From Heloderma charlesbogerti (lineage: Eukaryota; Chordata; Lepidosauria; Squamata; Helodermatidae): a DNA stretch of 64,000 nucleotides. The first letter of the stretch is position 1. The number at the start of each line of letters is the position of its first letter. The DNA is taken from NCBI GenBank assembly GCA_026122225.1, contig JANEZZ010001492.1:310001-374000 (forward strand), in the 5' to 3' direction. Shown here one piece after another: positions 21,110-32,584 of this stretch. A model generated the notes under the pieces. That model had not been told where the DNA came from and ran no database searches. It worked only from the letters and a program-made list of their open reading frames with translations. Made by a program: the position numbers and the translations under genes.

Positions 21110-21520
21110 TAATTATAATATTTCTATACTGATTAATGTATTAAAATCCCTGAGCAGTTTGTATTAAAATACAACATAACAGCCCAGATGAAATAATAAA
21201 TAATTATAACATTTTAAATATTTTAAAACTTTACAATACTATAACAATAACAACAGGGTCATAACAGAGTCCCTCACAGGTCAGGGAAAGCCTGTGTGAA
21301 TAGGCATGCTTTCAAGAGGCATTTGAAATGTGCCACCATTCTGCCTCTTGAAATGCATGTGAGCAAGTGTTCCAAAGGGTGGGTGCCACCACTGAGAAGG
21401 CCCAGTTGAATTGTGTGTAGGTGTTATTGAACTATATTTCTGCACTGTGAATTTCATCAGATGACACCAGAAGTGGTCTGTCCTGGCCCTCGTGGGAGCA
21501 ACGAACACCCTCTGTAGACA
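21110..21520 (-). mobile_element. LINE 3' end (L2/CR1 clade), minus orientation
   Basis: On the minus strand, 21420-21235 reads as the degraded end of a LINE RT ORF (TTTGAAATGCCTCTTG region), followed by a 3' UTR toward 21110 with AT-rich tail. With 20640-21075 it forms an inverted pair of the same LINE family. Confidence 0.5.
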
Positions 21521-21767
21521 AATGGAGAAAAGATCGGACTACACTTTCAGTACTTAAAAAAAAAATACATTAATTTTTAAAAGGCAGTATACAAATGAAA
21601 GAAAGTCTATTTATTATACTCTTTCTATCCCTCTCTATCTTCATTTCTATTATTTTAAGGAATCCCCTCCAGGTTACTATATGCAATCACTTCCTGGGTA
21701 CTGTTCCCTCTCTCTAAATATTCTCTTGAATCAAGTTATTCTTCTTAGCTGTTTTCTTAAAAGCTTC

Positions 21768-22125
21768 ACCACATGAGGCTAAAAACCCACATCCTTATCC
21801 GGGCTTCTGCTTTCAGATTCTTTGCAGGATTAAGATCAGCTCCTTTACATGTGCAGGTACAAGCTTTGAATTGGGGAATTCCTTTCTCAGCAAGTTCTGT
21901 GTTTGATTTTACAGCCACTAGATGGTGTTGTGGTTATAGCGGAACTTATATTAGATTAACATTCCTTATCGGGTTATCTCCAATCTTCTTAAAAGCAGGA
22001 TAAAGGTCAGAAAGTGTGGGAGACACTCTGGAGGTTGACAACAACATGTAAAGGACCTGCAAACCTCCATGAGTGACCAATCATGAACATGCAATAAAAG
22101 CCTTGTGTAGAAATACCCTAAGCCC
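21768..22125. mobile_element. CTACATGAGG-type MITE, near full length
   Basis: Left CACCACATGAGGCTAAAAACC, right CAATAAAAGCCTTGTGTAGAAA. Internal GCAGGATTAAGATCAGCTCC and CACTAGATGGTG match 6497-6873. Confidence 0.6.
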
Positions 22126-22343
22126 CGTTGGTTGTTGTTGTTCCATCATACTGATATATGATAACAAGATCTACCAGGGACAATGGGTACACAGAAATAG
22201 ATTTCTAAGCATGGATTCCCTTTTGGACTGAGCCTTGTCTCCAGCACCGCACATGCCTGTTATGGTACATTCTGACAGCACTGGGTACCTGTTTTCAGTA
22301 ACTCTTTTTCCCATTCCACAAAGAAAGTTCTGCGCTGATTGTT

Positions 22344-22742
22344 TAGAGTGGCCATGTGTCCTACTTTATAGAGGACAGCCCTCTATCTGAAAGTGTCCTT
22401 TATATGAAGGGCGGTCCAGTCCAAGTCTAGTTTATAAATAAAGAACCCTTAGGAGGGGAGAGCAGCAGGGGACTTGAAGTTGCCCATCAGTAGTTAGCAC
22501 CTGGACTAACTGAGTGGGCACACAGGTCACCTAGTTATAGTTTTCTCCACTACAGTGAGATGTATTGTGTTTCTGTTTAAATTATAGGAATTATTTATAA
22601 ATGTGCATCTGTTATTTTTATTTTATTTTTTTATTCGTTATATTTATATGCCACCCAATACATCTCAATTAGCATATGCAAATTTTATACAAATTGGTGT
22701 CCTCTTTTGTCCTCTTTTTTGTGACGCATGAGTGGATGCATA
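22344..22742 (+). mobile_element. hAT-type MITE, TAGGGTGGCCA family, copy D
   Basis: Starts TAGAGTGGCCATGTGTCCTAC and contains the full family order. About 55 bp resembling an inverted LINE 3' tail (ATATTTATATGCCACCCAATA, about 22620-22675) sits between GCATCTG and AATTAGCATATGC, where other copies are continuous. The right end is degenerate, so the target duplication is not clear. Confidence 0.65.
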
Positions 22743-24096
22743 GCCCTTCTGACCCTCTCTTCAAAGCTGTCTGAATGAGCAGCTACTGAAACAGGACTAA
22801 GCTTTTAAAAGAATTCCTTACAATAAATAATTGAACCAACATACAGATGAAAATGATGTTACAATATATGTTTTGGTCTGGATCAAGTTCTCCATAAAAA
22901 CAAACTTATAGTTTGTGTGTGTGTGTTTTTTATCCTTACAGTAAAGTGTTCCTTATCTTTGATCTATGGAAATGGAAATAAATATTTGTATATTGTATAG
23001 GGGCGGTGGGGTGGGGTGTGGCAGGGTGGGGGAGATAAGAGAATGCAGTAACTTTACTTTGGTTTTACAGTCAAGGTGCTGAGGTTTATTTACATAAGGT
23101 TTAAATCAAGTTCTTTGGGCTAAGTGAGAATTTAAACTGTCACCTTGTAGATCTGATTCTTTTTATCCACTGGGCCACGTTCTCTAGGATCTGCCAGCCT
23201 GTTTGTGTAGTGCAGCACTAATCTATGTCCTGTAGATGGGTTCTGTGTGTGTGTGCCAAAATGATTCAATATCAATATCCAAAAAGAAAGGGGAGAGAGG
23301 AGAAATCATAGCTTGCAAAAAGAAAAAGAAAAACAGGGGCGGGGGAGGAAAGAGAAATCAGTTCACTGACTTCCCTTTCAGTAGCAGGCACTGTGACCCT
23401 GAGAAATGCAAAATAAAGAGAAGAGTGTTGGGTTTCTCCTGCTCATCCCAGGCTTTATTGAAAGGTTAGTTTCCACTGCTGCATAGATCTCAACATGCAG
23501 TAAGCAAATGCTTAGCCATTAATTGGCTAAGCACATTAAGCCAATAATAAAGAATTGCCTTGCATTCTTTATTATCAAGAAAAATCAGTTTGAGAAACAC
23601 TCAAGAGAAATTAAGAGTCTGACAACACCCTTGTGTCCCTATATAACACAGCTATCAACGTAACTGACCAGTACTGTCCCCTTGCTGGCATTTCATATGC
23701 AAGCTGCCCATGCAACAGCCAGCCAGAGCACTTCATTTATGCACTTTGGATCTCAGTCCTCTGATCAAGCCAAGTTTAATAGCTCTAGTTCACAGTGCAT
23801 TGATATTCTTATTTATTCAGTTGTTGCCAAAATATTCACTGGGTGATTCCTAATAAATGTAAAAAGTAGTAAAGACTATCAGACACACCATAGTAGAATC
23901 AGAAGGGCCCATCTGGATATGAGAAAGTAGATTTCAGGGAATATTCAAAGTGAAAACAGATATTTTGGCATTAAAGACCTAGCTTACATAGAAACAACTA
24001 CCATGCCAGGATTTTATCTAATTAGTCTGACATTCTGCCATTTTCTTCCCAATTGCAAATATATATGAGTTCAAGTGACTAGTGTCTAGGATCTAG
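22743..24096. other. No recognisable gene
   Basis: Includes GT-rich and A-rich tracts (22915-22930, 23308-23330). I see no exon or nameable repeat in about 1.35 kb. Confidence 0.35.
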
Positions 24097-24250
24097 AAAA
24101 AGGGCTGGATGCGCCTGATCTTGTCTGATCTCAGAACCTAAGCAGATTAATCAGAACTCAGATGGGAGACAGCCTGGGAGTCAGGCTTGCTGCAATGAGC
24201 AGCGAGTTGGACTCAATGGTCTTGTAGGCCCCTTCCAACCCTATGATTCT
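24097..24250 (+). mobile_element. 5S rRNA-headed, CR1-tailed SINE
   Basis: The head GGATGCGCCTGATCTTGTCTG, then ATCTCAGAACCTAAGCAG and AGATGGGAGACAGCCTGGGA, is a diverged 5S rRNA from about position 22 onward, with recognisable box A and box C. From about 24190 the sequence is TGCAATGAGCAGCGAGTTGG, then CTTGTAGGCCCCTTCCAACC and CTATGATTCTAT, which is the 3' end of the CR1 at 38233-38651. A possible 6-bp flank ATCTAG occurs on both sides (24091-24096, 24251-24256). Such a chimera would be transcribed by RNA polymerase III from the 5S promoter and mobilised by CR1. Confidence 0.85.
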
Positions 24251-24299
24251 ATCTAGCCTTCATTCCAATGACAACTCTTATTTGCATGTGAAATAGAAC

Positions 24300-24395
24300 A
24301 AACCTTTGTTTTGTTTTATTTTATTTATTACATTTCTATACCACCCAATAGCTGAAGCTCTCTGGGCAATTCACAACAATTACATAATATAATAG
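24300..24395 (-). mobile_element. LINE 3' tail fragment, minus
   Basis: TTTATTTATTACATTTCTATACCACC and AATAGCTGAAGCTCTCTGGGC are the inverted 3' end of the LINE at 49822-51062. Confidence 0.75.
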
Positions 24396-24550
24396 AAACA
24401 TAATGGATAGATTTATCTGACTACCTTACAAGGAAGCTACTGATCCTCCTGTTTGTACCTAAATCAAAAGTTTTCATTAAAGAGAGTCCATCTTCATTCG
24501 GGAACTTAAACAGCTTTAAAACAACATCAACAACAACTATAACGCTTGAG

Positions 24551-24780
24551 GGCAGGGCCAGTGCCAGGGATCAGCCTCATTGGGCACCTGCTGAGGCCCA
24601 CATCTCAGCAGGGGGCTCACTATAAGCCATGGAGCCCCTTGGTTCTACTGCTGTTCCTCCTTGTTCTTGCTGCCTGTTCACCTGTCCTCTCCAAACAAAT
24701 GGGTGGCAAGACAAGCTATAAGAAAGAGAAGCAGCCTCCACTGGCACTTGCCCTCTGTGAGGAAGGCCACTCTGCCTGCC
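24551..24780 (+). mobile_element. hAT-type element (CAGGGCYGGC ends), partial
   Basis: CAGGGCCAGTGCCAGGGATC, GGCACCTGCTGAGGCCCAC and TTCTTGCTGCCTGTTCACCTG are colinear with 44363-44727. The 187-codon plus frame across this region is a shadow of the repeat and is not called. Confidence 0.5.
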
Positions 24781-24887
24781 CTGTAGCACAGATAAGGCTA
24801 GAACACACTTTCTTAACTTGCTGCCACCATTGGTCTGGGCTAAGGGAAGATCCCCTCCACCACAGACCTTTGGCTTATTTGCCTAAG

Positions 24888-25018
24888 ATAGGGATGGGGA
24901 GATGTATGGGCCTCCAGATGTCAGTGGTTTGCACCTCCCATTCTCCCTCACCATTTGCAGCATTGGTTAGGGCTGACAGGAGTTGCAGTCCAACAACATC
25001 TGGAAGGCCAGACATTCT
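24888..25018. mobile_element. hAT-type MITE ('cagcatggccaa' group)
   Basis: TAGGGATGGGGAGATGTATGG, CTCCAGATGTCAGTGG, GGAGTTGCAGTCCAACAACA and CATCTGGAAGGCCAGACATTC are the standard blocks of this MITE. Its target duplication was not settled. Confidence 0.6.
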
Positions 25019-25462
25019 CCTGAGAGGAGAGATGCTACTATTACTGAACTCTCCCCAGGAGTTCAACCTGTGGTTCCCTTTATCTCTCCTCCCTCAGCAT
25101 GTAGCATAGAGAAACAGCCCCATCTTTATCTCTATAGTCAAGAGCACCAGGGGGAGGCTGACCGGGGGATTAACCAAGCAGACGAAAAATCAAGTAGCCC
25201 TTGATGGGGGAATAGGGGTGCTACACTTGAGGTATGCCTATCATAATGCAGGCAGGAAGCTTGTGCTAAATGTGTGACCCATTTGGCTGTGGTGTGCTGG
25301 ATGGATATATTAACTTTAACAATCCACTTTGTGCTGATTTTAGCCACAACCATCTAACTGCCCCAAGAACAACCACACCACTTCAGCAGCGGCATTTCAC
25401 ATAAACAGCCTTCTTATGTGGAACCACACGTGGTTCTGATGTTCTGAAACAACCACGCCACT

Positions 25463-25940
25463 TTTTTAAAATCTATTTTTATTTTATTTTTATAAATGAA
25501 ATAAACACTACCAACAACATAATCAGAATCTTCAATTTCCAACATTACAGTATTCTGAGGAGAGAGAAAAAAAAGGGAGGATAGCAAAAGAAGGTGGGGG
25601 GGGAAGGATTACATTAAACTTCAATAAGAACAAACCAAATATCCAAATATAAATCCAATTGCAGATTATACCTATACAGCACTCTTCCGAATATTGCATG
25701 TATTATTAAATCTTCAATCTGCTACACCACAAACAGTGAACCTTATCTTTCAGTATCATAACCTCAGTCTTATAGCAAAGGAATGGGAGCAAGCAATCCA
25801 TTTCCATTGGCCATATATTACCATTCAGTTAACGCGTATTAATAAACATTAAAGGTATAGCCAACAAGAAATAGTAATAATAGTAATCCCATAATGATAT
25901 GATGAAGAAGAAGAAGAAGAAGTAGTTTAAGAAAAAGATA
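25463..25940 (-). mobile_element. L1-like 5'-truncated retrotransposon with 17-bp target duplication
   Basis: Flanks GAAACAACCACGCCACT (25446-25462) and GAAACAACCACACCACT (25941-25957) match at 16/17, the single difference being a CpG-type change. The left edge is T/A-rich (CTTTTTTAAAATCTATTTTT), consistent with an inverted A-rich 3' tail. A long target duplication plus A-tail is typical of L1-type target-primed insertion. No coding frame survives. A pseudogene retrocopy is the alternative, but I recognise no parent. Confidence 0.65.
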
Positions 25941-26104
25941 GAAACAACCACACCACTAAAGTAACATAACCTGGCTAGGCCTTGTTCTAATGAAAATCAA
26001 TCAGGATTAAAGCACACAGATAGTCACTTGAGCTCTGTTGATTCCAATGGGAACTAGGGGTGATAAACTTTCTCTGGATTGTGATCATTCTCTTAACTGA
26101 TTAC

Positions 26105-26258
26105 ATTGGGAAGGACCATAGCTCAGTGGTAGAACACACATGTTTTGCATGCTAAAAGATCTGGGTTCAGTTCCAGGCACCTCCAGGGAAGGCTGGGAAA
26201 GATCTCTGTCCGAAGCCCTGGAAAGCAGCTCCCAGTCAGTGAAGATAATGCTGAACAA
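26105..26258 (+). mobile_element. tRNA-derived SINE
   Basis: CATAGCTCAGTGGTAGAACAC (A-box), GGTTCAGTTCC (B-box, about 26164-26174) and the CACCTCCAGGGAAGGCTGGG body. The 3' GGGCTAGATGG portion is missing or degraded. Confidence 0.75.
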
Positions 26259-26329
26259 GCAGTACCAACGTATAGTACACTTACTTCTGAGTAAACACCC
26301 ACTGACATTTGTTGCATGACACTGGAAAT

Positions 26330-26765
26330 TTAACTTGTCGGTATTTTTCATCAGAGGCACGAGAAAAGGTGTAATGTCAATGCAACAGAGGCATTTTTGC
26401 AATGATTCTGTACCCAAACACCTGATAATGTTTAGCTTAGAAAAACAGCCAGTAAGGGGCAACATGAAAGAGGTGTATGGTGTGGAGAGAGTGGATAGGG
26501 AGACATCCCCCCCCCCATGAATGATTGGTGGAAGATTCAGGAAAGATACAATTCTTCTCACTGTACATAGTTAAACTGTGGAATTCACCACCACAAGATG
26601 TAGTGATGTCCATCAATTTGGAAGGCTTGAAAAGGAGATTAGACAAATTCAAGGAAGATTAAAGCTATCAATGGCTACAAGTCATGATGGCTATTTGCCA
26701 CCTCCACTATCAGAGGCAGTATGCCTCTGTATCCTGTGGGGTGTTTCCATGAGCGATTTATTCTG
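26330..26765 (+). mobile_element. CR1 LINE, ORF2 C-terminal fragment
   Basis: The sequence follows the C-terminal part of CR1 ORF2: a GTGGAATTCACCACCACAAGATG block (the 'WN.L' region), AGATTAGACAAATTCAAGG, then GGCTACAAGTCATGATGGCTA and AGAGGCAGTATGCCTCTG of the 3' UTR. Frames are broken. Same subfamily as 31985-32256. Confidence 0.7.
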
Positions 26766-27019
26766 AGCTGCCTGCATTTGGAAGTCGTTAGGGATACATG
26801 ACGTCCTGGCCTTCCAGCAGCCACCCTGGAGCTTATCAGGGAAAGAACGGATTTCCGGAGACTGCTCAAAGTCCGATTCTTTTCCTTAAGTCAGGTTCCC
26901 CCAGGCATAGTTGCTGTGTGCCCCGGCCCCCACATTTACCTCGGGTATGCAAGCCCTGCCCAGGGGTGTGCTTTTCACTGTGACCCAGGTCAAGGGGTAT
27001 TTCCTGTCCCTGTGCTTCG

Positions 27020-27110
27020 CAGCACAAACCAATTAGTGTCTACTCAGAAGTAACTCCAATTGTGGTCAATGAGGCTTGACCTTGAATGCGCACATCAGAA
27101 TTTGCAGAGA
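27020..27110. repeat. Fragment of TTACTCAGAAGTAA-type palindromic MITE
   Basis: GTGTCTACTCAGAAGTAACTCC and a weak inverse follow each other. Related pieces occur near 26280, 27815 and 61695-61790. Confidence 0.35.
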
Positions 27111-27410
27111 TCCTCCCTCCCCCTCCCTGCCCCATTGAAATAGCACATTTTAAGGCACTAATTCTTTAAAAGCTGTAAAGCACTCTCCATTGTTTGGTTT
27201 ATTACCATTCAGAAGTAACTACTTCCATCTTCAATCATCTGATCCTGGGCAGCATCAGGTTAGAAAGGGGGCTGGTTTCCCATCCCTTTGTTTCCCCTCC
27301 TTTCCCAGCACAAACATACGTGTTGGAAGTAACTCCCAGCCACTAACTTCTTTTTAAAAATTTAAGTATTACACCAAAATAGCGCTTTTGTGTGCTGTAC
27401 CTACACCTCC

Positions 27411-27750
27411 CCACTATCTCACTATCTCAGTATGTCACTATCTCACTTTTGTCCACCACTACCTATATCCCCTATCTCACTACCTCACTATGCCACTATT
27501 GGGAGGCATAGCTATTCCTCAACAAATGCATGATAGTGACTTAGTGACACAAGGGCTCTATCACTCCATCGTGCAACTGTGCTATCACGTGATAGCACAT
27601 TTCCGTGATACTGCTAATGTGTGAAGGGGTTTTCAACGTCACTAGGTCACTATCACGCATTTGTCTAGCAACAGCTATGGCCCCTATCTCTCATTAAGTC
27701 ATTATCATGCATTAGCGCTACTGCGCGATAGTGACAAAGTAAGATAGTGG
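27411..27750. mobile_element. CACTATC-rich foldback element
   Basis: Ends CCACTATCTCACTATCTC and the inverse GTAAGATAGTGG. The centre is a perfect 20-bp palindrome (27579-27598) with core ATCACGTGAT. CACTATC or GATAGTG recurs many times, in opposite orientation on the two sides of the centre. About 340 bp; no frame, no assigned superfamily. Confidence 0.6.
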
Positions 27751-28129
27751 TTTTAGAGGGGGAGAAATAAAAAACAATTGGCAGAATCGAGCATAGCTTG
27801 GGGAAGAGGTGTCCTCAGAAGTAACTCCCATTGTGGTCAATGATGCTAAACTTCCATCCATTGTTTTACAGGAATAACAGTGGAAAGAAAAACAAGAGCC
27901 TGGGCGGGGGTGAGGAGGCTTTCGTATTGGTTGAGCAGCCCCTGCCAGTCTGATGATGTTTACTCCAATCCCCCCACCCAGAAGTATGTTCTGTGAAGCA
28001 ACTTATACTGGAGCGGTGCACCCGCTCGTGGAGCCCTGTGTGGACCGAAGTGCACCAAAGCTGATTCCTTGAAAAAATCCAGGTAAGCCTCCCTTCGCTT
28101 CTCCTTCCATTGCCATGGAGACAGCATCC

Positions 28130-28277
28130 TAGTTGCTGGAGAACATAAGCCAGATGGTGCTATTGCATTCCTGTCTTGTTCTGGGCTTCCTACAGGCATC
28201 TGGTTGGCTGCTGTGCAAAGAGAATGCTGGACTAGATGGACCCTTGGTCTAATCCAGCACAGCTCTTCTTATGTTCG
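28130..28277 (+). mobile_element. CR1 LINE 3' UTR
   Basis: GTTGCTGGAGAACATAAGCC, TGGTTGGCTGCTGTGC and GAATGCTGGACTAGATGGAC, ending CTTCTTATGTTCGTA. Colinear with 32100-32256. Confidence 0.7.
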
Positions 28278-29887
28278 TATTGCTATTGTGCCTCTTGTGT
28301 AGAGAAGTACCTTCCCCTCGCGTCCAACTTGCCTGGCCACAGGAAGGATTTTGCGAGGGGGGGGAGCAGAGACGAGGGGAATGCCATTGGCATTCAGAAG
28401 TGGCACCACTGGGGAGGGGCTTACCAGTTGTTTTAGGCTGTGGAGCCCCTCCCTTGGCCCTCTTCCAAGTGCTGCTCCCTCCCTCCCACCCTGTATGCAG
28501 CGTGGGTTATGCTGGTCGTCCTTCTGGGGGCCAAGTAGGAATTTTTGGCTCATAGTCGGATTGGTCTTGGCTATGTGTCATTTTGCCTACTTCACAGTTT
28601 AGGGTTGGGAGATGATTTCAAGTGGTTTTGGTCTTATTTAAAAACTTAGGTTGATTCGGTCACATTTGCTAAATAGGCAGGTATGTGCAGGCACCTTTGG
28701 TGGGGAATGGGGTTGGTGTGCATTCGGAGGCACCATTTCTGGTGACTGGTAATGCCTGAGGCTTCTACCTCAGAGTTTTGCAGCCCCTGTTGGAAGATAA
28801 GGATGACCTTTGAGGCCAACTCACCTCACCTACTCAGAGTTTTGTGGCCTGGGGGGGGGCAGTGACAGGGGAAGGCCTCCCATCCCCAAATTGGGCAGTC
28901 CTGAGGGGTGGTGATCAAAGATGCCACTCTACAGGCATCAAATGTCTCACGGATAAAATGCAAAGTTAGTTGCTGGCTTACAGAGTTGCCCGCTTAGGTT
29001 CCCCTTTGCAGATCTGATCAATCTCAATAAATGTGGCCCAAATTTTATACCTACTACTTGTGTCTCATCTCTTTACTTCCACCCCTCCTTTCACCCATAA
29101 AGATGCATACTACCGTGAAATTAACAGGAGTGGCCAGTCCCTAGTTCTGTTTTAACAGAGACAACACCATTATAGAATCATTAAATCAATGTTCTATTGT
29201 GGAATGTCTGCTACAGCCAAGCTTTTAAGTTTTAAGCATGCCATTTTTTAAATAGTTCCCTTACATTGAAATCCCAAGGCATAGCTATTAGGTAAGACCA
29301 GCTACCTCTGCCTAACATTACTGGAGAAAGTTAAGCAATAACTTTACGGAAGTTGTTTTCCCATGACAGCCATAATATATAATATTAAGGATGTCAAGAC
29401 TTGATGGATGACAAATAAGGATGCCTTGAAAGCCCCCATCTTTTGGAGTCTTAGAGATGTTAATCAGATTTGCCTCATCTCAGAAAAACTCTAAGATGTC
29501 CAATTAAATCCATAGAAAACCTACATCCTCCAAACAGGACAGCATTTCCCTGAAAGTTTTGCCTGATGATATCAGGCCCTTTGTCTTCAGCACAGATTAA
29601 TGGTATGATTTTTATGGGGAGGGGGGCCCCTGGGAAGCACTCTCCAAGTATTGTCTTGTCTAACTGAGGGTTATATGTATAAGTAAACTGGATCATATCC
29701 AGACATTGCGCTTAATTTCTAAAGTAAGAAATGCTAGGGCTCAAGTCTGCCTTGGAAGTAGAGCCCTTTAAAATGGCTTTGCCATTGGCTACTGCTGAAA
29801 GTACTACTGATATGTCAGTATTCCAAGGTTTGCAGTTTCCCAGCAGCAGTTCAGTTCATTCAGATTCAGTTAACACAAGACATCCTG
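28278..29887. other. No recognisable gene
   Basis: A GC-richer part (28310-28500) gives overlapping open frames on both strands, which is a composition effect. I see no domain or consistent exon in 1.6 kb. Confidence 0.35.
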
Positions 29888-30562
29888 GGCTCCATCTACA
29901 CCCAGCTTTTACTCCAGTAAAAGTACTCCAGGGAGGGTACGAGTCGAGGTCCCTTGTGACAGATGACGAGTCACAACTTCGCAACCATCTGTGGTTTTCG
30001 CCTGGAAAATCCAGAGTTCCAAGGAGTTGTTTTGCTGCAATAGTTTGGGTTTGCTGCGGGTTCCCCTGCGGTTGCGGGCCGTCTCTCCCTTCCCCGAACT
30101 GACTTCGCATTTTGCAGTGGGCATGTTGTAGGCGTGCGTAGTGCTGGTGTCACTCTGTGATGCCCCTTTACTCCCCCCATCCCTTCACAGCTGCGCAGTT
30201 ACAGAGGCACAGAGGGGCGGTTTCATCTATTTAATCACGCTTTTGCACAGTTTTGCAGCTTCGTGTCTTTGCAACAGTTGCTTTTGGACTCAGTACCCAA
30301 GGGCAGGGGGGTCTTGGGGGAGGACCAACATCGCTCCGGGCACCATTTAGGAGTGATGGCTAGGCACGTAGCACTCACACTTGTGAGTGCAAACCATCGC
30401 GAGAGTCTCAGGCTGGGGAACTGACAAACTGATGGTACGGAAATGAAGGAACACAAAACACCCAATTTTTACCTAAAAAGGGATGGAAAGACACAGCCCC
30501 TCAAATACAGAACAGTCACTGAAGTGTTGCACCCCCACACTCATGGGACTGCACAGCTGCGT
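29888..30562. mobile_element. TIR transposon (GGCYCCATCTACAC end), right end missing
   Basis: Starts GGCTCCATCTACACCCAGC and follows the complete element at 38942-39756 for about 670 bp: TGTGGTTTTCGCC, GGTTGCGGGC, GCTGCGCAGTTACAGAGGCA, AAACTGATGGTACGGAAATG and ACTCATGGGACTGCACAGCTGC. It then stops short of the right terminus. Short frames here are not transposase. Confidence 0.75.
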
Positions 30563-30589
30563 TCCAGGCATCTCAGGGCTAATTCCAGG

Positions 30590-30675
30590 ATTCTGAGGGT
30601 TGCATCCAGTGTTAGTCTTACTTAGAGTGGACCCCTTTCAATGAAGGGGATTTCATTTAGGCTAACATAGGAAAC
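30590..30675. repeat. Fragment of AATGTTAGTCC-type palindromic MITE
   Basis: GCATCCAGTGTTAGTCTTAC and AGAGTGGACCCCTTTCAATG correspond to one arm of 53389-53519; the other arm is degraded. Confidence 0.5.
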
Positions 30676-31984
30676 AACACTGTGTCATTTCTGCCCTCCG
30701 AGAAATCCATAACAAGTACTGCCCCCTTCATAACGTCTTATGTACCTGTCTCCAATGGCATCCAGTTCAGAGCAAATTAGAGAGACTTTGTCTTCAGAGG
30801 GCCTAGGATTTATTTGGATATCTGCTCTGCTTTTGTTGAAGCTTATGTATAATTGCTAGAAAGCTGTATTTTCATATATATGCATTTCATATGTATTCAT
30901 TGCTATGGATATATACAAATCCATGTATGTCTATCTAAAAAAAAGCCCTGAAAACAGAAAAAAGTGCCTAGCAAATTTGGCCACAGACGGCAGGTTGAAA
31001 CCAACTAATCCTAATTAACTCAGCTGGATTACTACTTGCAGACATGATGGGGACAGAGAAATAAACTTCTTTCACCACTAGTAGGTGCAATTATGCGCTC
31101 GTACTTGTATTTGGTCATATTCACAGTTTGGTCATACTCCAGTATCTGCACTCAAGCCACTGTCCAGCCTGCTCCAACACATGCAGTGTCCCAGAAAACC
31201 AGAGAGCTGCCCTGGCTCCACAGCCAGTGAGAGGAGGCTCAGGGGTGATTGCCCAACCCATCTCGCCCCTTTGCCTCTCCTTTGCTCCCCCAAACTAGTT
31301 TTCCTGGAGTCACCGTTGTATGGTCTATTTTTAGCCCAAAGAAAAGTAAATGGGTGTTCCCTTGTAGAGCTGTATACACTGCAGCTTCGGGAACTGTGTA
31401 ATCACAGCAAAAAAAAGGATAGTTCCACAGTTTTTCCTTCAATTTTATAAGAAACAAAAACACACACAAAAATTAATGTGATGTGTATATTTGAAAATGT
31501 ATATTCTGCTTTTCCTTGTAAAATAAGCACAAAGCAGCTCACAAAAGAAATGATAGCATACATAGAACATAGAACACTTCAGTTTGCAAAAATCAGTGGC
31601 ATACATTACCCTCAAGAGCAGTAAAAAAAAATAATTCAGTATAATAACAGAAAGACAAATTCTCTACCTTAATATATTAACTGAAATACGGTAGGAAAGA
31701 TACTGACACAATGTATCATTATAATGGGTCTTAACCTACTTATACCATATCCATCTGTGGGCAGAATGACATGTGTCCCTTGGGGAAATATTTAACCAGT
31801 TACTCATTATCAATGGTGTAGTGGTAAATGTTGAAGTGCAAGCACTCATTTTGACAGTCCCCATAACCACGCCCGCCAGAAGCGTCCAAACATTCATGCA
31901 GCTGTGTTGAACCATATCAACGCACCAGGTCTAACAGTTTCCATCTTCCACCAGGGGTAGGTCTTTGGTAAAGCGAATGAGTCT
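30676..31984. other. No recognisable gene; probable LINE tail near 31495-31560
   Basis: TATTCTGCTTTTCCTTG and AAAGCAGCTCACAAAAG (31509-31548) resemble an inverted LINE 3' end. The rest shows nothing I can name; the 121-codon plus frame at 31085-31450 has no family motif. Confidence 0.35.
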
Positions 31985-32256
31985 TAACTGACTCATTAAA
32001 AGGTGGCTGGACAAATTCCTGGAGGAAAAGGCTATTGATGGCTACTAGTCCTGATGGCTATGTGCTACCTCTAGAACCAGAGGCAGTGAGCCTATGTACA
32101 CCAGTTGCTGGAGAACATGGGTGGGAGGGTGCTGCTGCGCTCATGCCCTGCTTGTGGGTTCCTGGCCAACAGCTGGTTGGCCACTGTGTGAGCAGAATGC
32201 TGGACTAGATTGACCCTTGGTCTGATCCAGCAGGGCCCTTATATTCTTATGGCCTT
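31985..32256 (+). mobile_element. CR1 LINE 3' end
   Basis: AGGTGGCTGGACAAATTCC (ORF2 C-terminus), then GAGGCAGTGAGCCTATGTAC, GTTGCTGGAGAACATGGG and GAATGCTGGACTAGATTGAC, ending in CTTATATTCTTATGG. Confidence 0.75.
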
Positions 32257-32584
32257 TCAAGACCAACCCCCATTCAAATACTGTGCATTACAACAGGGAA
32301 CACTATATTGTTGCTGGGAAAATTAATTTCTAACCAAGCTACTGTCGGGATTGCAGCTAAGCCCAGAGGGAACAAGGAAGCCTGAGTGGAGGTGGCTGAT
32401 GACATCAGCGTCCTGCTAATCAAAAAGTGCTGGCGCTGCATCCCTGCAAGCCCTGGCTCCCCTACACCCCTGCTCATTGTGTACAAGCAAGATGAGTAGA
32501 CCACAATACCCACACATGATAGTGTATAGTCTTTCCCTGTACCCAGAGATTATCAACATATAGCTGGGGAAGGGTTGTGTGTGA

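Noticed and set aside
20640..21520. Single foldback element from the inverted LINE ends
   Set aside because: The two halves are colinear with LINE 3' ends in opposite orientation and have no shared TIR or target duplication, so two insertions are simpler.
24546..25109. 187-codon plus open frame as a gene
   Set aside because: It spans the partial hAT element at 24551 and the MITE at 24888, so the frame follows repeat boundaries and not an exon.
27411..27750. CRISPR-like array from regularly recurring CACTATC words
   Set aside because: Vertebrate context, words only 7-10 bp, irregular spacing and mirror symmetry point to a foldback transposon.
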